Shown here: positions 47,133 through 57,156 of the stretch, piece by piece
How the letters are laid out: each line of letters begins with the position of its first letter
Position numbering within the stretch: the stretch's first letter is position 1
NCBI RefSeq assembly: GCF_010692325.1
Contig: NZ_JAAHHW010000002.1
Location: 200,527 to 264,526, forward strand
Direction of reading: 5' to 3'
Source of the DNA: Moorena sp. SIO3I8
Lineage (GTDB): Bacteria; Cyanobacteriota; Cyanobacteriia; Cyanobacteriales; Coleofasciculaceae
Length of the DNA stretch: 64,000 nucleotides
Notes under the pieces: model-generated
The model's database searches: none
Told to the model about the DNA's origin: nothing
The model's input: the letters and a program-made list of their open reading frames with translations, nothing else
Translations under genes and position numbers: made by a program

Positions 47133-47599
47133 GGAGATCAATCTTCCTCAACACATCAATAGTCTGAACAGCTAGGATGATCAAATGGCCTAGCTTCTGG
47201 CTGACTACTACAGACGTTATATGATATCAAAAGTTTCAGCGGCGAAATAATCTTGATCGCGATGCCAAGGTAAGCATGGAGCTGTCATAAAATGCTGTTG
47301 CATAAAAAATTACCAAAAGGCTGAGAAGTATATAGCCATGTGTCCAACACTGAACTTTTGGGAGAGGTCAAGGTACTAAGTATGATGCTGGAATAAAGTG
47401 TTAATTCAAGTGTCAAGTTAGCATACATCATCCTCTGATAGTTCATTACCAGGACTTATGCCAAATTGGGTAACAAACGCAAACGCACTTATATAGTATG
47501 GTGTGTTATCAACGCACCCTAGCGGCAGAGTTTATGGGTAAGTCCTGAGTAATTGACACAATTGACCGATGATTGCGGTAATCTGGAGTAACACGAAAC
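47133..47599. other. Divergent spacer
   Basis: This holds the upstream region of YPNG copy 2, duplicated in copy 1, and the promoter region of the FHA-reductase gene. A dyad-like CGCACTTATATAGTATGGTG lies near 47490. I see no gene or RNA. Confidence 0.5.
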
Positions 47600-49093
47600 A
47601 TGCTAAAAACTATACTTATCAACTCTCAAACCAACGAGTTACAGGAAAAAACCCTGAAACCGAAAACTGGGATTCAAGGTGAGTATATGATTGGTCGTCA
47701 CCCGAGTTGTGACCTACTTCTGGATAGTCCTCTAGTGAGTCGTGTACATGCCAGAATCCTATGCCTTGGGGGACAGTATTACTTTGCTGACCTCGGTAGC
47801 ACCGATGGCTCTCGGATCAATAATGAGGAGATAGATGTTAACCAGAACTGGCTCCTGAGGGAACAGGATATTATCCGCATCGGTGACTTTGTCCTGCTGG
47901 TCAAAGAACTACAGCAGTATGATTCTAACCAGGAACAGAACCTAGTGGTAGATGACAATAGCACTGGGATGAAGCGGTGGACTAAGGGTGAGATTACTGT
48001 CCGCTGTGTGCAGATCATTGATCAGACCCATGATGTCAAGACCTTTCGCTTTGTCGCCGACCCGCCAATGTTGTTCAGCTACAAGCCAGGTCAGTTTGTC
48101 ACTCTGGATTTGGAGATTGATGGCAAACCAGTGAAGCGTTCCTACTCCATCTCTTCGGCCCCCTCACGTCCTTATACTTTGGAAATTACTGTCAAGCGAG
48201 TTCCAGCACCAGCCGATACTCCTGATGTTCCAGCGGGTTTGGTGTCTAACTGGTTGCACGACAACATCAAAGTTGGGTCCGAGGTGAGATTAAATGGCCC
48301 AATGGGGAAATTTACCTGTGCTGACCATTCTGCTAATAAACTGCTGTTCATCTCAGCAGGTAGCGGGATTACTCCGATGATGTCCATGTCTGAGTGGCTT
48401 TGTGACATTGGGGCTGATGTGGATGTGGTCTTTGTCCACAGCGCTCGTAGCCCAAAAGATATCATCTTCCGTCAGAAATTAGAGTTGATGGCGGCTTTGT
48501 ACCCTAACTTTAAGCCTGCTATTACCACGACTCGTCCAGAACTCGACCAAGCTTGGTGGGGTTATACCGGAAGACTTAATCAAACCATGGTGCAAGAGAT
48601 GGCTCCTGATTTTCGCGATCGCATTGTTTATGTCTGTGGTCCGAATCCCTTTATGGCAGGGGTGAAAGCCATGCTAGCCGGTCTAGACTTCCCGATGGAG
48701 AACTACTATGAAGAGAGTTTTGGTGGCAAAAAGCCCTCAAAACCCAAAGCAGTAGAACAGACTACTGAACCAGTCAAAGCAGAAGATCGTCCTAAACTGC
48801 AATTAGTTAAATCACCGTCAACCTCTAATGAACCGACTATAGTCTTTGCTAAGTCTGGGAAAAAAGTCACCTGTGATCCAGAGGATGTGATCCTAGATGT
48901 GGCGGAACAAGAAGGATTGGCATTACCCAGCGGTTGCCGCATGGGAGCCTGTGGTGCTTGTAAGCAAAAGCTTCTAAAAGGGAAAGTAGAGTATGACGAG
49001 GAACCTGATGCTCTCGAAGAGGATGAACGGAACGAAGGTATGATTTTGACTTGTGTGGCTCATCCTGTAGGAGAAGTAGTAGTTAGCGCGTGA
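47600..49093 (+). CDS. FHA domain-NAD(P)H oxidoreductase-[2Fe-2S] ferredoxin fusion (Hcr-like)
   Basis: This protein has 497 residues. The N-terminal FHA domain (about 25-100) has the phosphothreonine-binding set: MIGRHPSCDLLLDSPLVSRV, HARI and LGSTDGSRINN. A ferredoxin-NADP reductase-type FAD domain follows (PGQFVTLDLEIDGKPVKRSY, SISSAP). The NAD domain has LFISAGSGITPMMSM and YVCGPNPFMAGVK. The C-terminal plant-type ferredoxin has four Cys ligands (CRMGACGACK and LTCVAHPVG). The reductase-ferredoxin part resembles Hcr, the NADH reductase of hybrid cluster protein, and related oxygenase reductases. The FHA fusion is unusual and suggests docking to a phosphorylated partner. No Hcp gene is in the window. 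Confidence 0.88.
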   Translation: MLKTILINSQTNELQEKTLKPKTGIQGEYMIGRHPSCDLLLDSPLVSRVHARILCLGGQYYFADLGSTDGSRINNEEIDVNQNWLLREQDIIRIGDFVLLVKELQQYDSNQEQNLVVDDNSTGMKRWTKGEITVRCVQIIDQTHDVKTFRFVADPPMLFSYKPGQFVTLDLEIDGKPVKRSYSISSAPSRPYTLEITVKRVPAPADTPDVPAGLVSNWLHDNIKVGSEVRLNGPMGKFTCADHSANKLLFISAGSGITPMMSMSEWLCDIGADVDVVFVHSARSPKDIIFRQKLELMAALYPNFKPAITTTRPELDQAWWGYTGRLNQTMVQEMAPDFRDRIVYVCGPNPFMAGVKAMLAGLDFPMENYYEESFGGKKPSKPKAVEQTTEPVKAEDRPKLQLVKSPSTSNEPTIVFAKSGKKVTCDPEDVILDVAEQEGLALPSGCRMGACGACKQKLLKGKVEYDEEPDALEEDERNEGMILTCVAHPVGEVVVSA

Positions 49094-49116
49094 GCTAGAG
49101 CAGTTTTCAAGTGGGT

Positions 49117-49175
49117 GAGGTACTTTCGTTCTAGGTTTTAGGGAGTCGGGAGTCGGGAGTCGGGAGTCGGGAGTA
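49117..49175. repeat. Dispersed repeat GAGGTACTTTCGT plus GGGAGTC microsatellite
   Basis: GAGGTACTTTCGTTCTAGGT followed by GGGAGTCGGGAGTCGGGAGT recurs in variant form at 21250, 43003 and 19610. Confidence 0.6.
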
Positions 49176-49377
49176 CCTTATACATTATCTGTTTTTTTAC
49201 AACAGTCATCTTTTCCCTTTTTGTTACATAAGGTGAATTCTTTATTGGCGCACTTTGCATCTAGTTTTGCGTAACTTGCTAGTGAAATTTCCCGCTTCTT
49301 TAGTATAAAATGAAACTGAATCGACATTCAAGCTTGAATTGTCATAGTCAAATCATCAAAATTAGTTTGAATCCAAA

Positions 49378-50193
49378 ATGAGTAAGACAATTTTAATTAC
49401 AGGAGCAAGCAGCGGTATTGGAAAAGCAACTGCAAAATTGTTCCAGGAAAAGGGTTGGAACGTGGTTGCGACCATGAGAACTCCAGAAAAGGAAACAGAA
49501 CTAACCACCCTTGATAATGTGTTGGTGACAAGACTAGATGTTTTAGACCAAGATTCAATTACAAAAGCCGTTGAGCTAGGCATTGAAAAATTCGGCAAAA
49601 TAGATGTTTTGGTCAACAATGCTGGTTATGGTGCTTTTGGCCCTTTAGAAGCAACCCCCAGGGAAAATATAATAAGACAATTTGATGTTAATGTTATTGG
49701 TCTATTGGATGTAACCAAATAAATTATCCCCCATTTCAGACAAAATAAAGATGGTATTTTGATTAATATTTCATCGATTGGTGGCAAAATGACCTTTCCA
49801 TTATTTTCATTATATAACGGGACTAAATTTGCTGTTGAGGGGATTTCCGAAGGTCTGAGTTTTGAAATGGAGGCAATTGGCTGCAAAGTTAAAATTGTTG
49901 AACCAGGAGTGATTAACACGGATTTTGCTGGTCGCTCTCTTGATATGAGCAACGATGAAAGCCTAACTGAGTATCAAGAATTAATTGGTAAGCTGTTCAA
50001 TTCGATGGAATCTTTGGCTGAGCAGGCTTCTGAGCCTATTGTTGTCGCTAACGTGATTTATGAAGCAGCAACAGACGGCACTGATAAATTGCGATATACT
50101 GCTGGCGAAGATGCCAGGATGATGGTAGCTAATCGAAAAGAATTGGATGATAAGACCTTTATCCAAGGTATTAAAGAGCAATTTGGCATCTAG
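49378..50193 (+). pseudogene. Short-chain dehydrogenase interrupted by one TAA codon
   Basis: The frame encodes a classical SDR of about 271 residues: ILITGASSGIGKATAKLFQE, VLVNNAGYGAFGPLEATPRE and ISSIGGKMTFPLFSLYNGTK with catalytic Ser, Tyr and Lys. A single TAA at 49720-49722 (after LLDVTK) interrupts it; reading continues in the same frame as IIPHFRQNKDGILINISS. No frameshift is present. A one-base change such as GAA to TAA explains it. The gene is either recently dead or contains an assembly error. Confidence 0.85.
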
Positions 50194-50666
50194 TTCAAAT
50201 AGAGGGTTTATCCTGAAGGGGCGAGGAAATAGCCTGGAATTATTGGTATGTAAAGCTAGTATAATTTTGTGCTATAAAAAGGGGCGTTGCTGCTTCAAGG
50301 AATGGTATAATAAAAAGAAAACCATTCCTTGGATAAGCAACGCCCCAGAGGTAACCAAAGTCCCTTCAGCCATAAAAAAATAAAGCACAGTCTATACAAG
50401 GGTTTAGAGTGCAGTGCTTTCAGCCAGTATTAGGTATATTGCTCATCTGCGGGAAAACCAGACCAGTTCCCCTGTGAGCTACTCCCTCTCCCCTTTTAGC
50501 AGTTCGCGCTTATTAATCAAATTCAGCAGCAGTTAGGGAACAATCTCCCCATAGCCACCTTATTCCAAAGCCGAAGGATTGAAGAGTTAGCAACTATTCT
50601 CCACCAGTCGGAAAATTATTCTATCATCTGTGATTAAAAGATGTCGAATATTGGCTTTGCGTTAAA
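50194..50666. other. Spacer with MITE-like element
   Basis: Apart from the inverted repeat at 50281-50346, I see no feature here. The remaining sequence may be decayed coding DNA but is not recognisable. Confidence 0.5.
50281..50346. repeat. MITE-like inverted repeat with GGGGCGTTGC ends, copy 2
   Basis: GGGGCGTTGCTGCTTCAAGG and ACCATTCCTTGGATAAGCAA with CGCCCC form arms of about 26 bp around a short A-rich centre. It is related to the element at 35902. Confidence 0.7.
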
Positions 50667-51116
50667 ATGACAATACCCGGTTTTGATGAAAAAGGAAACC
50701 TACCACCTGGCATACATTGGACTACATGGCTAGAATTTCAAGAGCGTTTTGGTACTAACGTAACGCGGTTACGCCAGATAGAAGGACTCAAAAAAGCAAT
50801 GGAGCAATTAAAGGCAGCGGGATGTAGAACCATTTATATCAATGGCAGTTTTGTCACAAGTAAGCCCAGACCAAATGATTATGATGCATGTTGGGATACA
50901 GAAGATGTGGATGTAAATTATCTCCTTACTCATGCACCCAGATTACTCAATCCTATCGACCGCGATGCACAAAAAGCTATCTATAAAGGTGAGATTTTTC
51001 CTTCAGAGCAGCCAGTGGGCATTTACGAGATGAACTCCCTAGAATTCTTTCAAAAGGATAGGAATAAAAACGCCAAAGGAATTATTGCTATAGATTTATT
51101 GAGGTGGGAACCATGA
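50667..51116 (+). CDS. Nucleotidyltransferase-like protein (DUF6932-like), possible toxin
   Basis: This 149-residue protein has an NTase-fold-like motif, TIYINGSFVTSKPRPNDYDA, matching GS...xDxD of minimal nucleotidyltransferases. A following Asp cluster reads DTEDVDVNYLL. The N-terminal RLRQIEGLKKAMEQLKAAG is helical. It is followed, with an ATGA overlap, by an HTH-domain protein, the typical layout of a two-gene toxin-antitoxin or defence pair. The family assignment is from motif only. Confidence 0.6.
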   Translation: MTIPGFDEKGNLPPGIHWTTWLEFQERFGTNVTRLRQIEGLKKAMEQLKAAGCRTIYINGSFVTSKPRPNDYDACWDTEDVDVNYLLTHAPRLLNPIDRDAQKAIYKGEIFPSEQPVGIYEMNSLEFFQKDRNKNAKGIIAIDLLRWEP

Positions 51117-51589
51117 TTAAAAATCAAAGACAGTATGACTACAGCCAAGAATTAGTTCGTCAATTTGAATCTGACTTATCTGTTTATGACGCTCAAGATG
51201 AAGATATCAAAAAAAATGATTGTTGGTGGAAGATTAAGCGCGATTCATTACAAAGTCATCTTAATGCTTTAAAAGCCGAAGTTGCTGAATACGAAACCCT
51301 CATCAACCATGACGATCGTACTCCAATTGTTCTGAAGCTTGATGATATTAACAATTTACCACAACTTATTATCAAAGCTCGAATAGCTGCTAATATAAGC
51401 CAAAAACAACTGGCGGATATCGCTGGTTTAACCGAGGAAAAAATTATAGAATATGAAGATAAAGACTACCAAACAGCGAGCCTTATAGATTTTTTGTTTG
51501 TCCTTGATGCCATGAATATTAAGCTCCAAAAAGGTGAGTTTTTAGTTCCTTTAGATACTCTCATAATAACCCCAATCACCGCAGGATAA
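51113..51589 (+). CDS. XRE-type HTH protein, partner of the NTase-like gene
   Basis: This protein has 158 residues from ATG 51113, which overlaps the previous stop; a GTG at 51104 is an alternative start. A charged coiled-coil-like N-terminal half (SLQSHLNALKAEVAEYETLI) is followed by a Cro/CI-type helix-turn-helix at about residues 85-140 (LIIKARIAANISQKQLADIA, GLTEEKIIEYED). It probably binds the operon's own promoter and neutralises its partner. Confidence 0.7.
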   Translation: MIKNQRQYDYSQELVRQFESDLSVYDAQDEDIKKNDCWWKIKRDSLQSHLNALKAEVAEYETLINHDDRTPIVLKLDDINNLPQLIIKARIAANISQKQLADIAGLTEEKIIEYEDKDYQTASLIDFLFVLDAMNIKLQKGEFLVPLDTLIITPITAG

Positions 51590-51990
51590 TTGATGGGTAA
51601 TACGTCTAGTGAAACCTCTCAATCAATTGGGTGCATTCTGACAGGGAACGAGGCATGGGAGTCTTATGTAGTCACCCCGTGAGGTAAAACATACATCTTC
51701 TAAGCGTGAACTAATTTTTTTTACCCAAACTATAGGGAATACAGAGAATGTTTAAAGGTATTTGATTAGTTGTCTCTAGCTATGATAAAGAACGGCCTCT
51801 AATCCCCTAACCACAATCAATTCAGCCGTTTCTTCTCACCGCCACTTTTTTTGGTGCAACATCTGAGTTTTACCCAATTCCAATTAGTATAACAGTAGCG
51901 CTAGATACACATAAGTTTTACTGTGCTGCAACTAAGGCAAACGGTTGTGATAAAATCATATTGGCTTAATAAAAAAAAAGGAAGTATTTG
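51590..51990. other. Intergenic spacer
   Basis: No gene or strong secondary structure is seen. A purine-rich AAAAAAAAAGGAAGT stretch at its end provides the ribosome binding site of the next gene. Confidence 0.5.
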
Positions 51991-52467
51991 ATGAAACGTC
52001 TTTTTTCCTTGCTGCTGTCAGGAATCCTGATGGTCTCTAGCACGCTATTGTTGGGTATCGCCGTCGCTGAGGGCGTTGCCCCCGGTCAAGCACAAGCACT
52101 GGTTGAAGAAAGTTTGCCTGAAGTAAGTCTGGCTGAAGAAAGTCAGACTGAAGAAAGTCAGACTGAAGAAAGTCTGGCTCAGTGTTTTTACAGTCGAGTG
52201 AGTCAGGGTAAAGATGTGAAAGAATGTGACTCGGTTTTAGAAAAAGAGCGGAACGCACTCAAATCTGTTGAACTTAAAACAGCTGCTCGCTGTTTTAAAC
52301 TCCAAAATATGGTGGAAACAAACAAGCCTGAATATCTGAGGCTTTATGACGTGAGGAATTGCCATTTATTCATAGAAGACAGTCCGTTTTGGACTAGTGT
52401 TTACTATGGCGATGATGACTCTCCTTGTAAATACAATTCGCTTTATAAGGAGTACGTCTGCGAATAA
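51991..52467 (+). CDS. Secreted hypothetical protein with EESQT repeats
   Basis: This protein has 158 residues from the ATG at 51991, with a GGAAG ribosome binding site upstream. A signal peptide (LFSLLLSGILMVSSTLLLGI) ends near AQA. An acidic low-complexity repeat (LAEESQTEESQTEESLA) precedes a domain with six Cys (QCFYSRV, VKECDSVL, ARCFKLQ, NCHLFIE, SPCKYN, YVCE), which may form three disulfides. I do not recognise the family. Confidence 0.65.
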   Translation: MKRLFSLLLSGILMVSSTLLLGIAVAEGVAPGQAQALVEESLPEVSLAEESQTEESQTEESLAQCFYSRVSQGKDVKECDSVLEKERNALKSVELKTAARCFKLQNMVETNKPEYLRLYDVRNCHLFIEDSPFWTSVYYGDDDSPCKYNSLYKEYVCE

Positions 52468-52788
52468 TTGTTCCTCCGATCGCACTACTGTCTGTGTATC
52501 ATATCAAACCTAATTTGTGGGCAGATTATCTCAGTCAAGAGCTTAAATATATCTATCTCGTTAAATCTAAAATTAATTTAGCTTTTTAATTCATTAGATT
52601 TTTCGACCTCAGAGTTAGAAGAAGTTTTGCTTACTCCCTTGAAAGTTTTAATGGAACAGCCAAAATGTATTAGTGGGTTGTCGGGAACTTTGGACAAGGT
52701 AACTTCGGCTCAGGGTAAAAGAATTGACCCAAACAGGATCAGAAACGGGTTACCAATCGGTAACCCATCAGTTACCTATCGGTTGGGA
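52468..52788. other. Spacer downstream of gltX and the secreted protein
   Basis: Two convergent genes end here. The only clear structure is the hairpin at 52747-52766. Confidence 0.5.
52747..52766 (-). terminator. Hairpin after gltX
   Basis: GGGTTACC-AATC-GGTAACCC is a perfect 8-bp stem beginning 23 bp after the gltX stop. The following GTTTCT gives only a short T-run. Confidence 0.45.
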
Positions 52789-54237
52789 TCATGCCACCTT
52801 CAGCAATGACTCCTTCAAGCGAGTTTGGTCAAACCCGCGCTGATGAAGCAGTACCCAGGATTCAATCAAATCAGGACCATTGACATCCCCAGTTAGTGCA
52901 GCACGAAGCGATCGCATAACCAATCCTTTCTTGACCTTTTGCGCTTTTGTGACTTGGTTAATAATCTGCTTAGCTTCCTCTGGACTCAGCTGTTGGTAAT
53001 TACCGAGTTGGTCAAGAATAGCTTGCACCACCTCACTAGCACCAGCTTTTTTGAGCTGCTCTACTGCCTGCTCAGTGTACTCAACTGACTCAGTAAAGAA
53101 CATCCGAGTCATATCTACGGCTTCTGGCAAGCGAGTCAAACTTGGCCCAATCATGGCAGTCAACCGTTCCAACCAAGGGCGATTTTCCACAGAATCACAG
53201 TTGTAGCCAGCACTTTCCCAGTAGGGGATTAGCAAGTCCACTAACTCAGATGCACTCATCTGGTGGATATATTGACTATTAATCCAATCCAGCTTAGCCC
53301 AGTCAAACTTTGCCCCAGCTGGGTTCACCCGTTCAAAACCGAACTTTTGAGCGGCTTGAGCCAAAGTAAAGATTTCCTGAGTAGAGTCAGGGGGAGACCA
53401 TCCCAGCAATGTCATATAATTAACCATCGCCTCAGGGGTAAAGCCCATGGCTTTGAAGTCAAAAATAGAGGTTACACCATCGCGCTTGGATAGCTTCCGT
53501 CCCTCATGGTTAAGAATCAGAGGTGTATGGGAAAATTCTGGGACTACACTCCCTAGGGCTTCATAGAGCAAAATCTGTTTAGCAGTATTAGCAATATGGT
53601 CTTCACCGCGAATGACATGGGTAATATGCATATCAATGTCATCCACCACCACAGCTAGGTTGTACAGAGGCTGACCGATCTCATTCTCTTGAGATGCCCT
53701 AGCAATCACCATATCACCCCCAAGGTCACTGCCTTTCCAGGTGACTTTACCTCGGACTAGATCATTCCAGACAATCTCGCGGTCATTATCAATCATAAAG
53801 CGGATCACCGGCTTGCGCCCTTCCGCCTCAAATGCTGCTTGTTGTTCTGGTGTCAAATTGCGATGGCGATTGTCATAGCGAGGGGCTTCTTTTCTTGCCT
53901 TTTGAGCTTCCCGCAGTTGTTCTAGTTCCTCAGCTGTGGTGTAGCAGCGATAAGCCAATCCCTGGTCTAAGAGTTGTTGAATAGCAGCACTATAAAGGTC
54001 AAGACGTTGGGATTGGAAGAATGGTCCTTCGTCCCATTCCAGTCCCAGCCAAGTTAAACCATCGAGGATGTTTTGGGTATATTCCTCTCGCGATCGCGTT
54101 TGATCGGTGTCTTCAATGCGCAGAATAAACTTACCGCTGTGGCGACGGGCAAATAGCCAGTTAAATACAGCGGTTCTAGCGGTACCAATGTGTAAATTTC
54201 CGGTTGGACTTGGGGCAATACGGACTCTAACTGTCAC
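52789..54237 (-). CDS. gltX: Glutamyl-tRNA synthetase
   Basis: This 482-residue class I synthetase has the HIGH-type signature [20 protein letters not shown] and [11 protein letters not shown] at the N-terminus. A Glu/tRNA-contact region follows ([20 protein letters not shown]). KMSKS appears as [13 protein letters not shown], and the C-terminal helical anticodon-binding domain ends [20 protein letters not shown]. Length matches bacterial GluRS. In cyanobacteria it also charges tRNA-Gln for transamidation and supplies Glu-tRNA for tetrapyrrole synthesis. A tRNA-Asp gene lies 132 bp upstream on the same strand. Confidence 0.96.
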   Translation of the reverse strand: MTVRVRIAPSPTGNLHIGTARTAVFNWLFARRHSGKFILRIEDTDQTRSREEYTQNILDGLTWLGLEWDEGPFFQSQRLDLYSAAIQQLLDQGLAYRCYTTAEELEQLREAQKARKEAPRYDNRHRNLTPEQQAAFEAEGRKPVIRFMIDNDREIVWNDLVRGKVTWKGSDLGGDMVIARASQENEIGQPLYNLAVVVDDIDMHITHVIRGEDHIANTAKQILLYEALGSVVPEFSHTPLILNHEGRKLSKRDGVTSIFDFKAMGFTPEAMVNYMTLLGWSPPDSTQEIFTLAQAAQKFGFERVNPAGAKFDWAKLDWINSQYIHQMSASELVDLLIPYWESAGYNCDSVENRPWLERLTAMIGPSLTRLPEAVDMTRMFFTESVEYTEQAVEQLKKAGASEVVQAILDQLGNYQQLSPEEAKQIINQVTKAQKVKKGLVMRSLRAALTGDVNGPDLIESWVLLHQRGFDQTRLKESLLKVA

Positions 54238-54368
54238 AGCTGATTGCTAAGAACCTAATTACTATTGTCTTTTCGTCTCTATTGTACCTGCAACAATCAA
54301 CTACTCTTAGCTAGATCATGTTTAGGATCATCTTTAGGAGGAGTCGATAGTATCCTACATTTTTTCTA

Positions 54369-54442
54369 CGGGACTGACGGGGCTCGAACCCGCAACTTCC
54401 GCCGTGACAGGGCGGTGCTCTAACCAATTGAACTACAGTCCC
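54369..54442 (-). tRNA. tRNA-Asp (GTC)
   Basis: On the minus strand the sequence begins GGGACTGTAGTTCAATTGGT, with anticodon loop CTGTCAC (anticodon GTC). The T arm contains GGTTCGAGCC. Acceptor strands GGGACTG/CAGTCCC match fully, with discriminator G as expected for Asp. CCA is not encoded. Confidence 0.97.
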
Positions 54443-54721
54443 AATCTCCGAGCCATTTACTATTATTATGTATGACTGGTGTATTTGTCAAGGCTTTTTT
54501 TTAAAAAAACCGAAAAATACTTTGAGCAGTCACCTTAGACCTCTGAGCTCTCAGCCGATTTGCCTTGAGCTTACCCTCGACCAATGACCGAAGGCTCAGT
54601 TTATGGCTGGAACCAGTATAACCTATCCCAGCGCTAACGCAATAGGGTGGGCTAATCACGCACCCTAGGGCTCACTATTGTTTTTTCAAGACCAAAAACC
54701 TTATGTACTGCTATGGCATAA

Positions 54722-54985
54722 TCACCGTTGTCTGTTGGTATTGGAGACTTTTGAGATTAAAATTGCCTCTGAAGCTGTTCTGCTGAATGGATAAAATCGT
54801 TCCAGGCTAAGAATTAATAGGAGCATCAAAACCTGTACTGGCCAAGGTGCCATAGCAAAACCAAATATTAGACAGACAATGGTACTGCCTACTCCCAATA
54901 GGCGAGGGATTTCGTGAGAGACTCTCCAAGATATCAAGATGCTCCCTAGGGCAGTTACCAGAAGAATTAGAAAAAGTGGAAGCAT
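54722..54985 (-). CDS. Small integral membrane protein
   Basis: This protein has 87 residues from the ATG at 54985, preceded by AGGTGA at good distance; a GTG three codons upstream overlaps that site. Three hydrophobic segments are visible: MLPLFLILLVTALGSILISW, LLGVGSTIVCLIFGFAMAPW and PVQVLMLLLILSLERFYPF. The C-terminus is polar. The family is not recognised. Confidence 0.6.
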   Translation of the reverse strand: MLPLFLILLVTALGSILISWRVSHEIPRLLGVGSTIVCLIFGFAMAPWPVQVLMLLLILSLERFYPFSRTASEAILISKVSNTNRQR

Positions 54986-55188
54986 ATTAATCACCTGTTA
55001 TAAAAGAAATTCTAGACTTCAATAATTTCCAGACCTCTCAATACCAGACCTCTAAAAATTATAGAGAGGGCTCCCCTCCATCCAATGATGGCGAAAGCCC
55101 CCTTTAGATTTAATTTAGCATCTAGCTATACATTTTGTGTGTAAGCTAGAGCACAAAAGCTAATAACTTAAGAAATTGTTGCATAACT

Positions 55189-56745
55189 TCATGCTAAGTT
55201 TTGAAAGTTAATAGTATTGGGCAAAGTGTTGGGCAAAGTGTTGGGCAAAGTGTTGGACAAAAAGTTGACTAGCCACTGCTTGAGGTGATATGTAGCGCGG
55301 CAGTCATCTTCATTGTAGCGCTGGATAATTTCGAGAATAGAGTGATTGCCTGTTTTTAACCACTGGTCATACAAACACACACATTCGGAGCCAGTCATAT
55401 CCGGATCGCGCCACTCAAACCCCAACCATCTAGCCAGATTTTTCAGAGAATAACTCTCCACTGGCATGGTCACAGTATCAATAACTATTTGATGAACATC
55501 CACGAAACGATCTAGCAGGGGTCTAACTATATGTCGTGGAGTTTGGTAAAGGGTTGCTAAGCGCTTGACCGTATCAACTTCATACTTGGAAAAATGGAAG
55601 ATTGGGGCATCTGGATAACGCTCAACTAAGTCTAGAAATTGTAGCCAGATGAATCCTTCTTGCCAAGAATGTTCTGCGAATAGGTTATGGAAGGTCTCAG
55701 TTTCAGTGCGTCGATCAATCACCAACACCCCTAGCAAATACTCCAGGGGCAAATCAGGCTGTGCTTCAATATCAAAATAAAGCTCAACAGATGCTGTTGG
55801 TAAAGAGTTTTGATTCGGGAGGTCTGCCGAGATTTTGGCATTACCATTCCCTCGCTCTAGTTGTTGGTATTCAAGTATACTAAAGTAGTGTTTGGGATAG
55901 AGCAGCACCCGGTTTTGTACCTGAGATTGGGCTTGCTGCACCAGCTGGAAAGCTACTAAGCTACCAAAGCTTGGCTCTAATTCACTAATTGTGGACGTGG
56001 CTAAGGATTCGATTGTGGTTACTCCCAAAGCCTTCAAATCCCGATAGCGGCTGGGTGTTACTCCAGGCAATAGGGAAATGTGCTCTACAGATTTAGCGAT
56101 CGCATAACAACTGTGATACCAACAGCAAAGACTACACCGCTGACGGGAAATGAACACCTCTGGTTCTTGTCGCTGCAATAGAGTCTCAATACATTCCGAT
56201 AGCAGTTGTTCCATCAGTGGCACCCATCGTTCTATTACCACGGTGTAGGACTTTTGGTTACGCAAAATTAATGAGGCAGTGCTGGGCCACTGTCCTTGTA
56301 CTGCTGCTAACAGCTGAGCACGAAAAGCGGTAAGGATTTTATACTCTGGCTTGGGCCGTTTGCTGAGCTTAATGGTGGTGGGAACATAGATCCAATCACC
56401 AAAATTAGAACGTCCCGGCTGTTTGACTAGCAAATCAGGAAAACATAGCAATGTCACCCCGTCACCAGTTGGCATCAACAGTACCCCTCCAGAAATGTAC
56501 TCTGTCCCTTGTTGCATTAGTTTCAAGGTGGCCTGTGCAGCAGCGTGCCAATCTGTTCTGCGGTAGCGGGGTGAGTGGTGGGGCACAGTAGCCAGAATCT
56601 GTTGTTTATGGTCTCGGCTTTTCTGTTGCAGTTTCAGCCGAAAATCTGAGGGTGGGTCTTGCTCTGTGGGATCTCCATAAATGTCCAAAAAAGCCCGACG
56701 CCGACAGCGTTTGTAATCTAAAAGTAATGCGTCCGTCAGCAGCAT
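55189..56745 (-). CDS. TM0106-type RecB-like putative nuclease
   Basis: This 518-residue protein has an N-terminal PDDEXK/RecB-like domain with a probable Fe-S cluster. One Cys lies near residue 14 (LLLDYKRCRRRAFLDI) and three near 205-215 (RQRCSLCCWYHSCYAIA), as in Cas4/AddB-like nucleases. A helix-hairpin-helix-like segment follows (LLPGVTPSRYRDLKALGVTT). The C-terminal half is an RNase H-like exonuclease domain (VELYFDIEAQPDLPLEYLLG, HFSKYEVDTVKRLATLY, RYNEDDCRATYHLKQWL) with carboxylates in place. The last residues come from a 12-bp tandem repeat (NTLPNTLPNTLPNT). A role in DNA repair is probable. Confidence 0.85.
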   Translation of the reverse strand: MLLTDALLLDYKRCRRRAFLDIYGDPTEQDPPSDFRLKLQQKSRDHKQQILATVPHHSPRYRRTDWHAAAQATLKLMQQGTEYISGGVLLMPTGDGVTLLCFPDLLVKQPGRSNFGDWIYVPTTIKLSKRPKPEYKILTAFRAQLLAAVQGQWPSTASLILRNQKSYTVVIERWVPLMEQLLSECIETLLQRQEPEVFISRQRCSLCCWYHSCYAIAKSVEHISLLPGVTPSRYRDLKALGVTTIESLATSTISELEPSFGSLVAFQLVQQAQSQVQNRVLLYPKHYFSILEYQQLERGNGNAKISADLPNQNSLPTASVELYFDIEAQPDLPLEYLLGVLVIDRRTETETFHNLFAEHSWQEGFIWLQFLDLVERYPDAPIFHFSKYEVDTVKRLATLYQTPRHIVRPLLDRFVDVHQIVIDTVTMPVESYSLKNLARWLGFEWRDPDMTGSECVCLYDQWLKTGNHSILEIIQRYNEDDCRATYHLKQWLVNFLSNTLPNTLPNTLPNTINFQNLA

Positions 56746-57156
56746 AATTATAGTTTCAGCTAACCCGTCATGGCTGGTAACACTCGCCGCTCCGGTAAGA
56801 TGTCACCAGCCATGCAGGATGAATCAATCCGGTCAACCCGGATTGATTGATCAATCCAGGGTTTATCCCGCTTTTATTAATTTATGTAAATTTACCGAAA
56901 CATTGACTGAGCAACCAGGGATTACTTAACAATTATTTACATAAAGGCTTGATTTAATTTTACCGAATCCCACCGCCCAAAAGTCTAGTAATCACGGGCT
57001 TTGGCTTTCTAATCAAGGGGAATCAAAGCAAGACTGGCAACGGAATCGACTCTGGCAAAAAAAACTAATTATGACACCGCGCTGGTAAAATCTTTATAAA
57101 AGATTAAATCTTTAAGAGATCACTGTAAGAGTCTATCAAAAACAGGAGAACACAAA
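56746..57156. promoter_or_regulatory. Divergent regulatory region of psaK and the nuclease gene
   Basis: A hairpin-forming dyad AATCAATCCGG-TCAAC-CCGGATTGATT (56822-56848) lies near the nuclease start. AT-rich TAAAATCTTTATAAAAGATT-type repeats lie about 60 bp upstream of psaK, where its promoter is expected. No gene is visible. Confidence 0.45.
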
